Assembly: GCA_030847615.1 (NCBI GenBank) | Contig: JAUMIR010000003.1 | Coordinates: 72,798,001 to 72,862,000 of the forward strand | From: Gambelia wislizenii | Lineage: Eukaryota > Chordata > Lepidosauria > Squamata > Crotaphytidae | DNA: 64,000 nucleotides | Reading direction: 5' to 3' | Part shown: positions 42,190 through 53,407 of the stretch, one piece after another | How positions within the stretch are numbered: the stretch's first letter is position 1 | How the letters are laid out: every line of letters starts with the position of its first letter | Notes under the pieces: model-generated | The model's database searches: none | Told to the model about the DNA's origin: nothing | Seen by the model: the letters and a program-made list of their open reading frames with translations, nothing else | Translations under genes and position numbers: made by a program

Positions 42190-43640
42190 CAATTCCACCT
42201 AACATTCGTATTGTCTACCCCACATTAGTAACTTTTTTGCAAGGATATCATTGGGGACCTTGTCAACGGCCTTACTGAAATCAAGATGCACTACATCCAC
42301 AGCATTCACTTCATCTACCAAGTCTGTAACTCTGTCAAAAGATATGATTAGTCTGGCATAACTTGTTTTTGAGAAACCCATGTTGACTTTTAGTGATCAC
42401 AGCATTCCTTTCTAAGTGCTTATAGATTGTCTGTTTAATGATCTGCTCTAGAATCTTTCCGAGTATTGATACCAAGCTGACTGGGCAGCAATTATTTGGG
42501 TCTTCTCCCCCCCCTTTTTTTTTTTAAAGATGGGGACAATATTTGCCCTCCTCCAGTCAGCTGGGACCTCTCCCAATCTCCAGGAATTCTCAAAAATTAT
42601 TGACAGTGGTTCTGAGATTACTTCTGCCAGTTCTTTTAATACCCTTGGATGTAGTTCATCTGGCCCTGGAGACTTAAACTCATTTGTAATGGCCAGGTAT
42701 TCCTGAACTACCTCTTTACCTATTCTATGCTGCATTTCCCCTATTGCATCATCTGCTCCATTTTCCCCAGTTTCAGCACTATTCTCCTTTTGGAAGAAGA
42801 CCGAAGCAAAAAAGGTATTGAGTAGTTGTGCCTTTTTTTTTGTCCCCTGTTGGCATTTCGCCATCTTCTCCACACAGCGGCCCTACCATTTCCTTGTTCT
42901 TCCTTTTTCTATGGGCATAACCAAAAAAGCCCTTTTTATGTTTTTTAACCTCTCTAGTAAGCCTGAGCTCCACTTGTGCTTTAGCTTTTTTGACTTTCCC
43001 CCTACATGAGCTGGCTATTTGTTTGAATTCTTCTTTGTTGATTTCCCCCTTTTTCCATTTCTTGTTCATGTCCCTTTTAAGTCTTAGCTCAGTTGACATG
43101 TCCCTTTTAAGTCTTAACTCAGTTGAAAGTTCTTTAGACATCCATCCTGGTTTCTTTAGACACCTCCCATTTTTCCTCATCATTTGAACTGTTTGAAGTT
43201 GTGCCTTCAATATCTCACTTTTAAGAAACTCCCATACATCATGAACTCTCTTCTCTTTTAGTATTCCTGACCATGGGATCACCCCCAGTAATTCCCTAAG
43301 TTTATGGAATCAGCTTTCTTGAAGTCTAAAATGCATGTCTGACTACACTTGACTTCCCCTTTCCTCTGTTTAACAAACTCCAAGAGAAAATGGTCACTCC
43401 CCCCACAAGGATCCTACCTCTTCCACCACATTAACCAGATCTTCTCTGTTCGTTAGGATCAGATCTAAAAGAGCTGATCCCCTTGTTGGCTCTTCCACCT
43501 TCTATACAATGAAATTGTCTGCAAGTAAAGTGAGGAACTTGTTGGATCTTAAATTTTTGGCAGAGTTGGACTTCCAATAAATATCAGGATAGTTGAAAAA
43601 CCCCATTACTACTACATCTCTCCTTTCTGAATGTGCGGTC
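42190..43640 (-). pseudogene. CR1 LINE ORF2, antisense (endonuclease end and RT start)
   Basis: Minus-strand reading from 43640 down: DVVVMGFFNYPDI (Asp of GDFN changed to Phe), LLDLILTNREDLVN, LLGVIPWSGILKEKRVHD, KKPGWMSKELS, GEINKEEFKQIASSCRGKV, then ITNEFKSPGPDELHPRVLKELAEVISEPL and near 42300 VDVVHLDFSKAVDKVPND (RT motif A). It stops at 42190 before FADD, so the 3' half is missing, unusual for a LINE, which normally loses its 5' end. Several frame changes. The 5' half of the endonuclease is also deleted at about 43660. Confidence 0.85.
43067..43126 (-). repeat. In-frame 30-bp tandem duplication in CR1 ORF2
   Basis: Two adjacent 30-nt units (43067-43096, 43097-43126) with one difference. 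They repeat ten codons including TELRLKRDM in frame. Confidence 0.9.
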
Positions 43641-43679
43641 ATCTCTTCCAGGAAGAGATGCTCCCAACCTGGCTCCCTC

Positions 43680-44260
43680 CACTAGAAGGACAAACAAAAT
43701 GACTACTTGTGCATCCAGGTCCTTCAGCTTCCTACCCAGGGTCTCATAATCCCTTTTGATATTCTGAAGGCTATGCCTTGCAATATCATTGTTTCCCACA
43801 TGGACCAAATGAAAAGGATAACGATCAGTGGGGTTGACAAGTCTCATCAGCCTCTCCGTTACATCATGGATTTTCGCCCCAAGGGAGACAGCGCACCTCT
43901 TGAGACATCTTATCAGGTCCACAAACTACTGATTCTGTACCCCTCAGCAGGGAGTCCCCTATCACCACCACATGCTTCCTCCGAGAGACCAATCTTCCTC
44001 CGAGAGACCAATCTGTGTGCTGAACCGTCCAAGATTATGTACATTCTCTGAGGCCTGGCTATGCTGCTCTCCTTCCCATTCCTTATCATCACTGACAAGG
44101 GAGAGTGCTTCAAACTGATTCTGTAGTGCTAAACTCATAGCATGACTCCTGCTCCTTCTACATCTATAAGTCATATTCTTCCAAACATCTCCTCCTGTGC
44201 ATCAGAACTAACCTCCTCCACAGAGACAACCCTGTGTGTTTCCCACCCAGGACCATCTGC
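43680..44260 (-). pseudogene. CR1 LINE ORF1 C-terminal part, antisense
   Basis: Contains the SGNH-esterase half of ORF1. Minus-strand text near 43950 encodes a degraded 'GDSLLRG', then around 43900-43760 CAVSLGAKIHDVTERLMRL, FHLVHVGNNDIARHS (GTND mutated to GNND) and RKLKDLDAQVVIL. It matches the ORF1 at 27254-28123 but is frameshifted and lacks the zinc-finger end. It is joined directly to the end of ORF2's nuclease by a deletion. 43983-44012 holds a short duplication ('cctccgagagaccaatct' twice). Confidence 0.75.
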
Positions 44261-44382
44261 TCTGCTCTGTCTAAGAAAACCTCTTGCACCCTAATATCTG
44301 TAGAGTGCCTAATCAGTTTAATAAGCATTGGTTCTAGAGATTGCCTTTGCTTTCATATAGCAAAGAACAAAGAACTAAGATC

Positions 44383-44497
44383 TTAGAGTAGTTACTTTGT
44401 TGGATTATAACTCCCAGAATCCTGCAGCTACCCTAGCTATTAGCTGGGGGATTCTGCAAAGCTGTAGTCTAAAAAGCAAGTTTTTCCAACTCTGCTG
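44383..44497. mobile_element. Foldback MITE, family A, copy 3
   Basis: 'gttggattataactcccaga' is mirrored by 'gggggattctgcaaagctgt' and 'gtctaaaaag...aactctg'. Same plan as 1497-1629. Confidence 0.55.
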
Positions 44498-44811
44498 GGG
44501 CCCCCTACTTCCCTGACAGATTGTTTATACATCAAGGTACAGAACTACCTATTATAGTTGTTACTTCTAGAATAAATCATGCCAGTGTTCTTTAAACTGT
44601 TTTTTGCCCTTTAGACTATTTTTAGCCACTTTACAAAGCTCTCTCAAAGATGCATACAAACAAGGGCATGGTGGTCAGATACGAGACATAACAGCCAAAG
44701 GAGCAAGCACTGGGAATACTTTGCTAAGCTGCTTTGACCACACAAGCCAATTACAAGTTTAACTGAAGATGGCTTTTAAGGGAAAGGATCATACCTGCTC
44801 CAGGTCTAACT
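44498..44811. other. Unassigned
   Basis: Nothing recognisable. Confidence 0.3.
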
Positions 44812-45042
44812 ACCCTAAAGGCACCAGATCCAGTCTCATCTTAGAAGCTAAGCAGGGTCAGCCCTGGTTAGTACTTGGATGGGAGACCACCAATGAATAC
44901 CACGTGCTGTAAGCTATATTTCAGAGGAAGGAACTAGCAAAACCACTTCTGAGGATTCCTTGCCTAAGAAAACCCTATGAAATACATGAGGTTACCATAA
45001 ATCAACAGGCAACTTGAAGACACAGGCAGGCAGACACCTGCT
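44812..45042 (+). mobile_element. 5S-rRNA-derived SINE, copy 4 (best 5S match)
   Basis: The head reads 'tcatcttagaagctaagcag', 'tggttagtacttggatggga' and 'accacgtgctgtaagct', close to vertebrate 5S rRNA including the C box. The body 'atttcagaggaaggaactag' and tail 'caacaggcaacttgaagac' follow. The head-body junction is near 44915. Confidence 0.9.
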
Positions 45043-45573
45043 CACTTAAATGCCTGAAAGGAAAGGATTATAGTCATTAGTTATAAGTCAGTGAGAAGGA
45101 AGTCCCACAGGGCTGAAGCCACCACCAAGATGGTCCTATCTCCTGTGCGTGACACTATGACACTAGAGCAAAACCCCTGGCTGAAATTGTAGCATTACAA
45201 ACAGTATTACATGGGTAACAGTGGTCTTTCATACAGCCTGGTACCAAGGTGTTTAGGGATTTAAACACCCTTTGAACTGGAGTTATAAGTTTATTTTTTA
45301 ACCTCTAAATAAGTACATACAGGCCCAGTCTAGATCAGGATTCATGCATGAGTGCAGTAGGTTACCATTAAAATCTACCATCTAGATTTAATTTGAAAAT
45401 CCACCCCTTGGGTATAATGGGTGGGAAAGTCCACTAGCACTTTTTCATCCCAGGTAGGGCAATTTTTAATATAATTCTGAAAAGAGATGTTTATTTCCCT
45501 CAACCATGCATGCTGGTCCTGATACAGATCAGGGCAACATGAAGTCACTTAATTTTTTGTTAAAAGAAATATA
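45043..45573. other. Unassigned
   Basis: Nothing recognisable. Confidence 0.3.
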
Positions 45574-45924
45574 CTGTAGTGCAGTGATGGGCAACCTTTT
45601 GAGCTTGGTGTGTCAAACTTCGCCAAAAAACTGAGCATAACTCAGGTGGTGTGTCACTTTGAGGAAAAAACTTTAGGGAGGTGGGGGGGTGGAGGAAAGT
45701 GGCGACCGGGGCTTTGAATCCCTGATTGCCACTTTAGGGAGGGGGGAGGGGGGAGGAAAGTGGCGACTGGGGCTTCAAAGCCCCAATCACCACTTTAGGG
45801 AGGATGGGTGTTTGTGAAACATTCTTCTCGGCATGTGGTCGCCTCAGTGGCCGCGTGTCATAAAAATGGCTATGCATGTCAGTGCTGACACGTGTGTCAT
45901 AGGTTCGCCACCACTGCTGTAGTG
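45574..45924. mobile_element. hAT-type MITE with perfect 8-bp target duplication
   Basis: The element proper is 45582-45916, beginning CAGTGATGGGCAACC and ending GGTTCGCCACCACTG (inverted CAGTG/CACTG ends). It is flanked by identical CTGTAGTG at 45574-45581 and 45917-45924, the 8-bp duplication typical of hAT transposases. The interior 'gtgtgtca' and 'tgacacg' motifs and two G-rich tandem segments (about 45669-45810) are non-coding. From memory the termini resemble the OposCharlie/OC1 group of hAT elements. Confidence 0.85.
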
Positions 45925-46240
45925 TGTAGTCTCATCTTGACTTTCTCTATGATACAGAGATGCAATTCTTTGCTAAATTAGTTCTCAAAGGAAGAAACAA
46001 ATAATTCTAGCACTTATCTTCCTAGTGCAAGAAAGCCTTCAAAAACTTTGCAGTTACGAAAGAATATTCACAGTACTGTACACAAAATCTGCATATTTTC
46101 TGTGCATAAAACAGAATTTTCTCTGCAGACAGAATGCTGTTTCCTGTGCAAAAAACTATGAAACATTTTTGCTCAGAATAAGAATAAGCCTCCAACTACA
46201 GCATTGTCTGTGCAGGAAACAGCACTTTTTGGTCCAAATA
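45925..46240. other. Unassigned
   Basis: Nothing recognisable. Short alternating 'ctgtgca.aaa' motifs recur between 46080 and 46230 (variable base dotted). Confidence 0.3.
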
Positions 46241-46304
46241 TATAGATATAGATATAGATATAGATATAGATATAGATATAGATATAGATGTAGATGTAGA
46301 TATA
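46241..46304 (+). repeat. (TATAGA)n hexanucleotide microsatellite
   Basis: About ten units, the last two with a G change. Any open frame across it is low-complexity YRYR. Confidence 0.95.
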
Positions 46305-47682
46305 TAGTTATTACGATCAACCGAATATATATCAGCAAATAAATATTATTTTTATTTATTTAAAAATTATTTTTCTTTTATTTTTATTATTTTTATTACA
46401 GAAAATGCTGTTTCCTGCAGAAATTGCTTTTTTCTGCACACAAGAAGAAACCCCCTTTTCAACCATTTTTCATTTTCAAATATTCTTTCCATCCCAATTT
46501 ATGACAATGGCTTCCATTCACCTGTCCTGCCACTGTTTGTTTATATGACCATTTCACTTGGTATAAAACACAAATGAATCAAGAGCTCTTGGTTCTGCCA
46601 ATTGTTTCTTTTTAACCTCATTTGATTCATGCTTGTGATTCACACTTCAAAAATATATTCATATCACAGAAAGGGGCAACCTCAATCGTTATCAGTTGCA
46701 TAAACAGGGGCTGACTCACATTGTACCAGGCTTTCACATTTGTCTATAAAACAACAGCTTGACCATACTGGATAGAAGATCCTGGGGTCTGTAGTTGGAA
46801 AACACCAATCTTTCCAAGCTCTGGAGCTATAATAATAAATATGAATGTCCACAGACTGAAAAAAAGGAGGCATTGAGTCTCCTAATAGTTCCTGAGTTGC
46901 TGAAAATGAGGGACTAAAGAAGACTGTAGGAAGCCAATTATTATTGCAGACATAATAGTGCCCATCCTGGCTTTGGGTATGAAATGAATTTTACCATAAA
47001 ACCTGGAGTTGTTGCATAGCTTCTCTTCACCTCTTTGAGGACAGAACAAAAAAAAAAACCCCAGAATGTCCTATTTATTTGCATGAGATGTATATAGCCA
47101 CATAGGGAAGCCCTATAAGACAAGCAGTAGCCAAGGTAAGAGGAGAATGCAGAATATCAAGAGCAGTGATACAGTGGAGTTGGGGCTCACAGGATCATAA
47201 TACCAGGGCGTCAGTTACACGACAGTTTTTATTATGGGGAGAAACGGGATTTCCTGATCCCGGGTTCGTCCCTTGTTGGTTAGACGATTTTTCCCTGGAT
47301 GAACAATATCCTGGGACTGTAGTTTACACAACAACCTTTTTGTGACAAAAGCAAGATCCTGAGACATAATATTCTGTTTTTTGTTTTTGTTTTTGTTTAC
47401 ATGGAAAAAGATTCTGGGATATATTTTTTTTAGCTGTCAGTTAAGGAGGCAATTACTTGTTTTTTCACAACCTCGGTGATATATTTCCTGTGGAGTTTCC
47501 CACCAGAAGCGATGCTATTGGCTGCCAAAAATATTTGCTCAAGTTTCAGCATTGGTCAGAGAAGGAAGGCGAAGTCAACCCCCTCTGAAAAATGCCTGTT
47601 AAAAAAGTCCCCTGATGGGCTTGCCTTAAGGTCTCCAGCTCTGTTTAAATGGCTGTAAATCCACAGAGGTTACTGCAAAATA
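46305..47682. other. Unassigned
   Basis: AT-rich, with homopolymers. No gene or repeat assigned. Confidence 0.3.
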
Positions 47683-47711
47683 GACAGGTTGCTTACCTGT
47701 AACCATGGATC

Positions 47712-47880
47712 TTTGAGTGGTCTTCTGTGAATTCACACAGTGGGTTACTCCTGCACCTGCGCAGAGCACTCAGAACCATCTAGAATCGCTAGGCAGAATT
47801 TACTTTGCAACATTTTGGTGGTAGCTCCTCCCATCCCAACGGTCCCTTTAAAGGCGCTTCCACCTAAATCCCCTCAGTTC
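47712..47880. repeat. DIRS left inverted terminal repeat
   Basis: Pairs with 53196-53355 in reverse complement, with mostly single-base differences. Shared blocks include 'cacagtgggttactcctgc', 'gaaccatctagaatc' and 'ttactttgcaacattttgg'. The outer extension 47683-47711 (gacaggttgcttacctgtaa...) is specific to this end. Confidence 0.9.
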
Positions 47881-47964
47881 CATAAGTACGCCACAATGAG
47901 CAGCATCAGGAACATTAAAGCACATATGCCATATCAGGACACAGAGGGGAGAATGGGCGGGTCT

Positions 47965-48059
47965 GTGTGAATTCACAGAAGACCACTCGAAGATCTATGG
48001 TTACAGGTAAGCAACCTGTCCATCTTCTTCCTGGTCTTTGTGAATACACACAGTGGGTA
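47965..48059. repeat. DIRS internal complementary region (ICR)
   Basis: 47967-48019 is the reverse complement of the left terminus (47683-47738). 48020-48059 is the reverse complement of the right terminus (53330-53367). The two pieces abut at 48019/48020. So it represents both element ends joined, as used to template closure of the circular intermediate. Confidence 0.85.
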
Positions 48060-48255
48060 GATTAGCAAGCTTTACCTGTAGAAGGAGGGTGTCATGCTAA
48101 AGGATAGACCAGGATAATAAGATAATCAGGGATAAGTCCTCCAACCAAAACAATGAATTTTATCATGAGAAAACATCAGGAGCAACAAGCTACACAGGTA
48201 CAGTTCTTAAACATGTCAATAATGGTAGGTAATATAATCACCTCTCAACATGTCA

Positions 48256-49250
48256 TCAATAGTCACTGAATGGAAAAATTGCCCTCCCAAAGGCTGCCTC
48301 GCTATGGGACCAAGTGTCTAGTCTATAATGTGAAATAAAAGTCAATGGTGTTGACCATGTAGCTGCTCGACAAACATCTTCTAAGGGCACTCCAGCAAGG
48401 AAGGAGGCTGAGGTTGAAATCGACCTGGTAGAGTGTCCTCGAATCTGAGAAGGCAAGGGCTTCCAGGCCAGTTCATAACAGAGGGAGTTGAGACCACCCA
48501 CTTAGAAAAATGCTGTCAAGAGATGGGGGAACCCAAACGAGTAGCAGCATAGGAGATGAACAATCTTGGAGATTTCCGAAATGGAGCTGTCCATTGTACA
48601 TAAAAGGCCAGAGCCGTTCCAACATCAAGAGAGTGAAGAGTTCGCTCAAAGTCATCCTTAGGGTCCTGCATCAGAGGAGGGAGGACAATGGACTGGTTCA
48701 AGTGGAAGCTGGACACCACCTTTGGAAGAAAAGACATGTCTGGTTTTAGAACAACCTTGTGCTTATGAAACACTAGGTACGGAACATCAGATCGGAGAGC
48801 AGAGTTCACCAGCCCGACGTGCAAAGGTTATGGCAACCAAGGCTGTCTTCCAAGAGAGGAGTCTCAGGTTAGAGGTAGCCATTGGCTTGAAAGGTCCTCT
48901 GGTAAGTTGAGACAGGACAAGCTCAAGACTCCAAGCAGGAGTGGGCTCGACCACGGGTGGGTGAAGATTATTGTATCCCCTGAGAAACTTCTTGACTAGT
49001 GGGTCTTTGAACAGTGACTGTTGACCCTGTGCTTGAAATTCGACTGAAAGAGCAACTAAGTAACATCTTATAGAAGAGACAGAAAGTCCCAAACTGGACA
49101 GGTGTAACAGAAACTGGAGCACCATCGATGTCGAAGAAGAGTCAACCGAAAGTCCACGATACCGGAGACAGGATTCGAAACGCTTCTACTTGTAGGAGTA
49201 AGAGTGACGAGTGGATGGTCAAAGTGAAGCATTGAGAACAGCCTGTACAT
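48256..49250 (-). pseudogene. DIRS tyrosine recombinase
   Basis: Translation in pieces gives the recombinase: N-terminal LQFLLHLSSLGLSVSSIRCY, then VAITFARRAGELCS (catalytic Arg, codon near 48815-48832), a middle segment with FERTLHSLDVGTALAFY, then SQIRGHSTRSIST (HxxR; His codon 48433-48435, Arg codon 48424-48426) and FISHYRLDTW (nucleophile Tyr, codon 48325-48327). All catalytic residues survive, but the frame changes between segments near 48800 and 48505. It would cut and rejoin the circular DNA at the target. It lies next to the ICR, the usual DIRS arrangement. Confidence 0.85.
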
Positions 49251-49592
49251 CTGCTGGAAGCAGAGGGCTTGCCGTACGAACCAGAGCAGAGGCTGAATTC
49301 AAGGCTGTATCCTCCAGGCCGTCATCCGAAGAGTTCCAAGATCCAGATGTCTGACCTTGCTGTCCTGAACTGTTACGAGGTCCGGACAGTCTCAAAGATG
49401 GAGGAAGCATCGACGGGCTAGTTGGAGCAGAGGAGCCAACCATGGATGCAAGGGGCACCATGGTGTGATCAAGATTGCATTCGACCAATCCCGGTTCAGC
49501 TTGGCCACTACTCACATCAAGAGAGGAAATGTCAGAAACAGGTACAGAAGAGGACCCATCCACTGGAACAGGAACGAGTCCCCTTTTGATCC

Positions 49593-50324
49593 TCAGGCCT
49601 GGGACCTGGCACAGAAGTGATGGCAGTGTTTGTTGGAGGGCATCGCAAACAGGTCGATCGATGGAGTGCCCCAGTGCCGAAACAGCTGGCGCGCCACTGA
49701 CTGATGGAGCGTCCACTCATGCAAGGATGAATTTGAATGGCTCAGTCCGTCGGCAAGAATATTCTCCTTGCCCAGAAGATGGATGGAATGGGGGAGAGTA
49801 TTCCATTCAATGAACCAGTCCCAGATTTCCATAGTGAGAGAGAGAAGAGATGGGGACTGCCTTCCTCCTTGTTTGTTGAGGTAATACATCACCAACGTGT
49901 TGTCCGTTACCTCCAGAACAGTTTTTCCTGCCAAGATCTAGAAAGCGTGGAGCACTTTCTGGACTGCAAGAAGCTCAAGGACGTTGATATGGAGCTCCCG
50001 TTCTTCGTCAGACCACGTCTCCTGGACCAAATACCTGTCGAGGTGAGCTTCCCAACTGAGCATGGATGTATCCATGGTGAGGGAGACCTGTGGTTGCAGG
50101 GGCTCAAATGGCATGCCCAACAGGATCGTGTCTGGGTTCAACCACCAGTCCAGGGAATGCAGAACCATCCGTGGCATGGTCAGGAGCTTCCAAGAGGAGT
50201 CGCACAATGGATCGAAGACCTGTAGGAACCAAGACTGGAGAGGCCGGAGACGGAGCCTTTCAAACCAAGTGACGGCAGTCGTGGCTGACATGTGACCCAG
50301 GAGGATCTGTATTGAACAGGCCAA
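49593..50324 (-). pseudogene. DIRS RNase H domain
   Basis: The first part has a TMDTSMLSWEAHLD block (the D of the usual TDAS motif retained) and EEREL-HINVLELLAVQ (catalytic Glu in ELxAV). The second part, in another frame, has VTDNTLVMYYLNKQGG (Asp) and ENILADGLSHSNSSLHEWTL (terminal Asp in ADxLSR-type motif). It removes RNA from the RNA/DNA hybrid during copying. A frame break near 49935 separates the halves. Confidence 0.8.
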
Positions 50325-50345
50325 GATCCTCCGGGATCAGAGGCA

Positions 50346-50935
50346 TCAACTGATAATGCAGCAAAGCATAGCGAAGTGGTCTAGAGACAAGCGGGTGGTT
50401 GTGGTTACCGAATCCAAGCATGCCCCAATGAACTGAAGGGAGCAGCCAGGTTGAAGATGGGATTTCTCGAGGTTCACAATCAATCCAAGCACGGCCAACA
50501 GATTTAGGGTCAACTCAACATCTTGGAGAAGCTGCTGCTGAGAGTCTGCCACCAGTAATTGGTCGTCGATGTAGGGAAAGATGACTATCCCCAGCTGCCT
50601 CAGGTAGGCTGCCACAGGTGCCATGCACTTTGTGAATACCCTCAGAGCAGTGGAGAGTCCGAAGGGCAAGACGCAGAATTGGAAAGACTCATCTCTGATC
50701 TGAAACGCCTGGTACTGTCCGTGAGCCGAGTGGATCCCAATGTGAAAATACACGTCCTTGAGGTCAATGGACACGAACCAGTCATTCTGTTGCAGAAGGG
50801 GCAAGATTGACCCTAGGGTAACCATCCTGAACTTCTTCAGAGATATGAATTCGTTCACCCCTTGAAGATCGCGCATCAGTCAGAATCCACCTCCCCTCTT
50901 GGTGACCAGAAAATACCTTGAGAAGAAGCAGAGAT
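50346..50935 (-). pseudogene. DIRS reverse transcriptase
   Basis: MRDLQGVNEFI, then FVSIDLKDVYFHIGIHS (motif A Asp), QFCVLPFGLSTALRVFTK (motif B region) and GIVIFPYIDDQLLVADS (YIDD catalytic pair), then VNLEKSHLQPGCSLQFIG. This sequence is that of DIRS RTs, related to Ty3/gypsy RT. The 176-codon block is open, but the N-terminal part beyond 50876 is broken by a stop and a frame change. Downstream it continues into RNase H after a gap at 50324-50346. Confidence 0.88.
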
Positions 50936-51221
50936 GTCAACGGGACGGGGCACCGATTTGATGGCACCCTTCTGGAGCAATGTCTGTACCTCCTAGAGGA
51001 GAGGGAGGGGAAGGCAGTGCTATCCGGATGTAGCCTGTCGGTGGTAAGGTGTCGAATTCGATCCAGTAACCTTGCTGGGAGATGCAAAGCACCCAGCGGT
51101 CCGATGTTATCAGTGACCAGGCATTCAGGAACACAGACAGGCAGCTTCCAAATAGAAGGGTCTAAGGAAGAAAGGAAGAAATTTAAGTATAGGCAGCTCA
51201 GAACCTCTGTCTACCCTGCTC

Positions 51222-52940
51222 TTACGATCTTTGCTTCGATGGGGGATGGAAGCGAGATGTAGAGGCCTGACTCCTCACTGATGAGGTGGCTGGGGAAGGC
51301 TGCTGGAATTGACACCTGCATGACACATGCTGACTGAAACCCATTCTGGCCGAATGGGAGTAAGAGGGTTGCCAGCCTGATTGACCCTTGGGATGGTACG
51401 CAGAAGATGGGGGCATATCGTATTTCCTCGCTGTCATTCTCATTTTCTGAGTGAACTTGAGCTTCTCATCTGTTGAGGCATTGAACAGGCCAGAATGGTC
51501 AACGTCATGTCCTCAATTGTGGAGGCGGCCTGCGGGGCAAGGCCTGGGGAGTGGAGCCAGGCGTGTCCATGAAGAGCGCCTGAACCAGCAATTGTTTTAG
51601 CCACACTGTCAGCCACATGCCGGGACGAGTTCATTTGTTGGCCTGCTAGCATCTGTGCCTTGTGCTGGATAGCCTCAGCCATGCGACGCCGTTCTTCAGG
51701 AAGGTCTTGAATGAGAGGGCCCAACCTTTCCCTTAGGACTTGCTGATACGCGCCCATGCAGGCAGAATAGTTTGCAGTCCTGAAACTTAGTCCTGCAGCA
51801 GAGTAAACCTTTTTCCTGATGATGTCCAATTTTCACTCTTCAGGGTCTGCAGGGCTGGCCTGTGCATGGCGCTGGTGACATTGCTGGGAGGCCTCCACGA
51901 TGACTGAATTTGGACAGGGATGTTCCCGCAGCCAGTCAATGTCATCCCCTGAGACTCGGTACAGACGATCGATCCGTTTTGAAGTAGACAGGATGACGAA
52001 GGGTTTTCCCATGCACCTTACGTCAACTTGAGCAATGAAGGGAGCACAGGAATCTCTGCAACAGGTGGGGCTTTGGATTAGATCCGGCAATATATTGGAT
52101 CCATCGGATCAGAATCCCGCTCAGTAATTCACACATCTAAGGTGTGGGCCATGTGGACCATCTGCTTGGAGAACGCTCTCACATCGTCGGTTGAGGATGA
52201 CAAGTCCAGCAGCTCTGGAGGCAGAGATGGTGCCCTCAGGTCGTAAGGAATTGACAAACCCGACAAGCCCAAGGAGGAGTCAGAAGAAGGTAAAAGGCTA
52301 CGGCCCCCTGGGGATGGTCTCCTGTGGCCGAGGTGGAGAGAGGATGCTCGAGCCGGTGGTGCTGGCGGAGGAGGCAGTAGAGGCCTGGGGTCCTGACGAG
52401 TAGGTGACACTTGACTACCCTCATCCACCTATACAGGCTTAGGAGGCAGAGGCATTTCAGTGCGAGAACGGTTGAGGCCGTGAAATGAGAGGTGAGGAGG
52501 TGAATAGTAGGCCCCCCACATCAATTACTCCTCAAGCCCAAAGTGTGGTTGGTGAGACAGAGACAGGCCTTGGGTCCTGCTTGTGTGAGCGGTGGACTGC
52601 CTCCGGGTGCAACGCTACCGCTTCCCGGCATTTCAGGTTCAAATGCCAGTGCCTCTCAGGTGTCAAGCTAACCGAAAGGGACCGACCCCTCTTCAGAGGA
52701 GATGGTGCTGGAGCAACCAATGCTGAGGTAGAGGGAAATAGGCGTCTTCTCATAGAGGAAGGACTTTAGCCTCGACAGGCACTGTTTGCAGGCCTGAAGA
52801 GTGAGGTTGCGGCAGTGTACGCACGCATCAACATTATGGGCCTCACCAAGACAAATGAGGCACTTTGAATGACCATTGGATGCAGGCAATTTTGCCTGAC
52901 AAACCAAACACCTTTTAAAAGCAGCTGATTTTAAGGCCAT
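51222..52940 (-). pseudogene. DIRS gag-like ORF1
   Basis: Likely native start is ATG at 52940 (MALKSAAFKRCLVCQAKL). Residues near 10-50 carry CLVCQAKL, KCLICLGEAH, ACVHCRNL and ACKQCL: cysteine/histidine zinc-binding pairs of DIRS gag. Later blocks are PRPLLPPPPAPPARASSLHL, then KPFVILSTSKRIDRLYRV and VYSAAGLSFRTANYSACMGA with AIQHKAQMLAGQQMNSSRH. The blocks lie in three frames with stops between, so it is disrupted. Gag packages element RNA (family knowledge). Confidence 0.75.
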
Positions 52941-53195
52941 TTTAAGGAGGTAGACAAAGCAGAAACCAAACCAGTCCGAAGTCGAAGCCAAGACTGAGTC
53001 TGATGCCAAAGCTAGACGGAGAGATGAAGAAGAGTCAGAACGGTCCGGGTCAAACACAGCAAGTCAGAACAAGAGCCAGGGAAAATCCAAAGTCAAAATC
53101 CGAAAAGCAGTCCGAGTCAATCCAAGTAAGGAAAGTGAAAGTGAAAGCACTAGCGACAAAGGTTCCTAATGTGCTGCTCGCGCAGCGGACAATAG

Positions 53196-53367
53196 GAACT
53201 GAGGGAATTTAGGCAGGAACACCTTTAAAGGGACCGTTGGGATGGGCGGAGCTACCACCAAAATGTTGCAAAGTAAATTCTGCCTAGTGATTCTAGATGG
53301 TTCCGAGTGCTCTGCACAGGCGCAGGAGTAACCCACTGTGCGTATTCACAGAGACCACGAAGAAGAT
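53196..53367. repeat. DIRS right inverted terminal repeat
   Basis: Reverse complement of 47712-47880. Outer end 'gagaccacgaagaagat' is repeated, complemented, in the ICR. Confidence 0.9.
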
Positions 53368-53407
53368 AAAACTTGTTTGTTTTTAAGAAGCCACAAGAAT
53401 CACTCTT

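Larger units (their letters stand above)
47683..53367 (-). mobile_element. DIRS-type retrotransposon, nearly full length
   Basis: About 5.7 kb on the minus strand in the order gag, reverse transcriptase, RNase H, tyrosine recombinase. It has inverted terminal repeats and an internal complementary region next to the recombinase end. No long terminal repeats and no target duplication, as expected for DIRS elements, which integrate a circular DNA by site-specific recombination. All ORFs have frameshifts or stops, so it is inactive, but order and motifs are complete. Confidence 0.9.

Noticed and set aside
44812..44915. Functional 5S rRNA gene
   Set aside because: Head has several substitutions and is fused to the SINE body shared by five other loci.
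46025..46342. 105-codon ORF ending in YRYR repeats
   Set aside because: Crosses the hexanucleotide microsatellite; no other sign of coding.
49737..50225. 162-codon plus-strand ORF
   Set aside because: Antisense shadow of the DIRS RNase H region.
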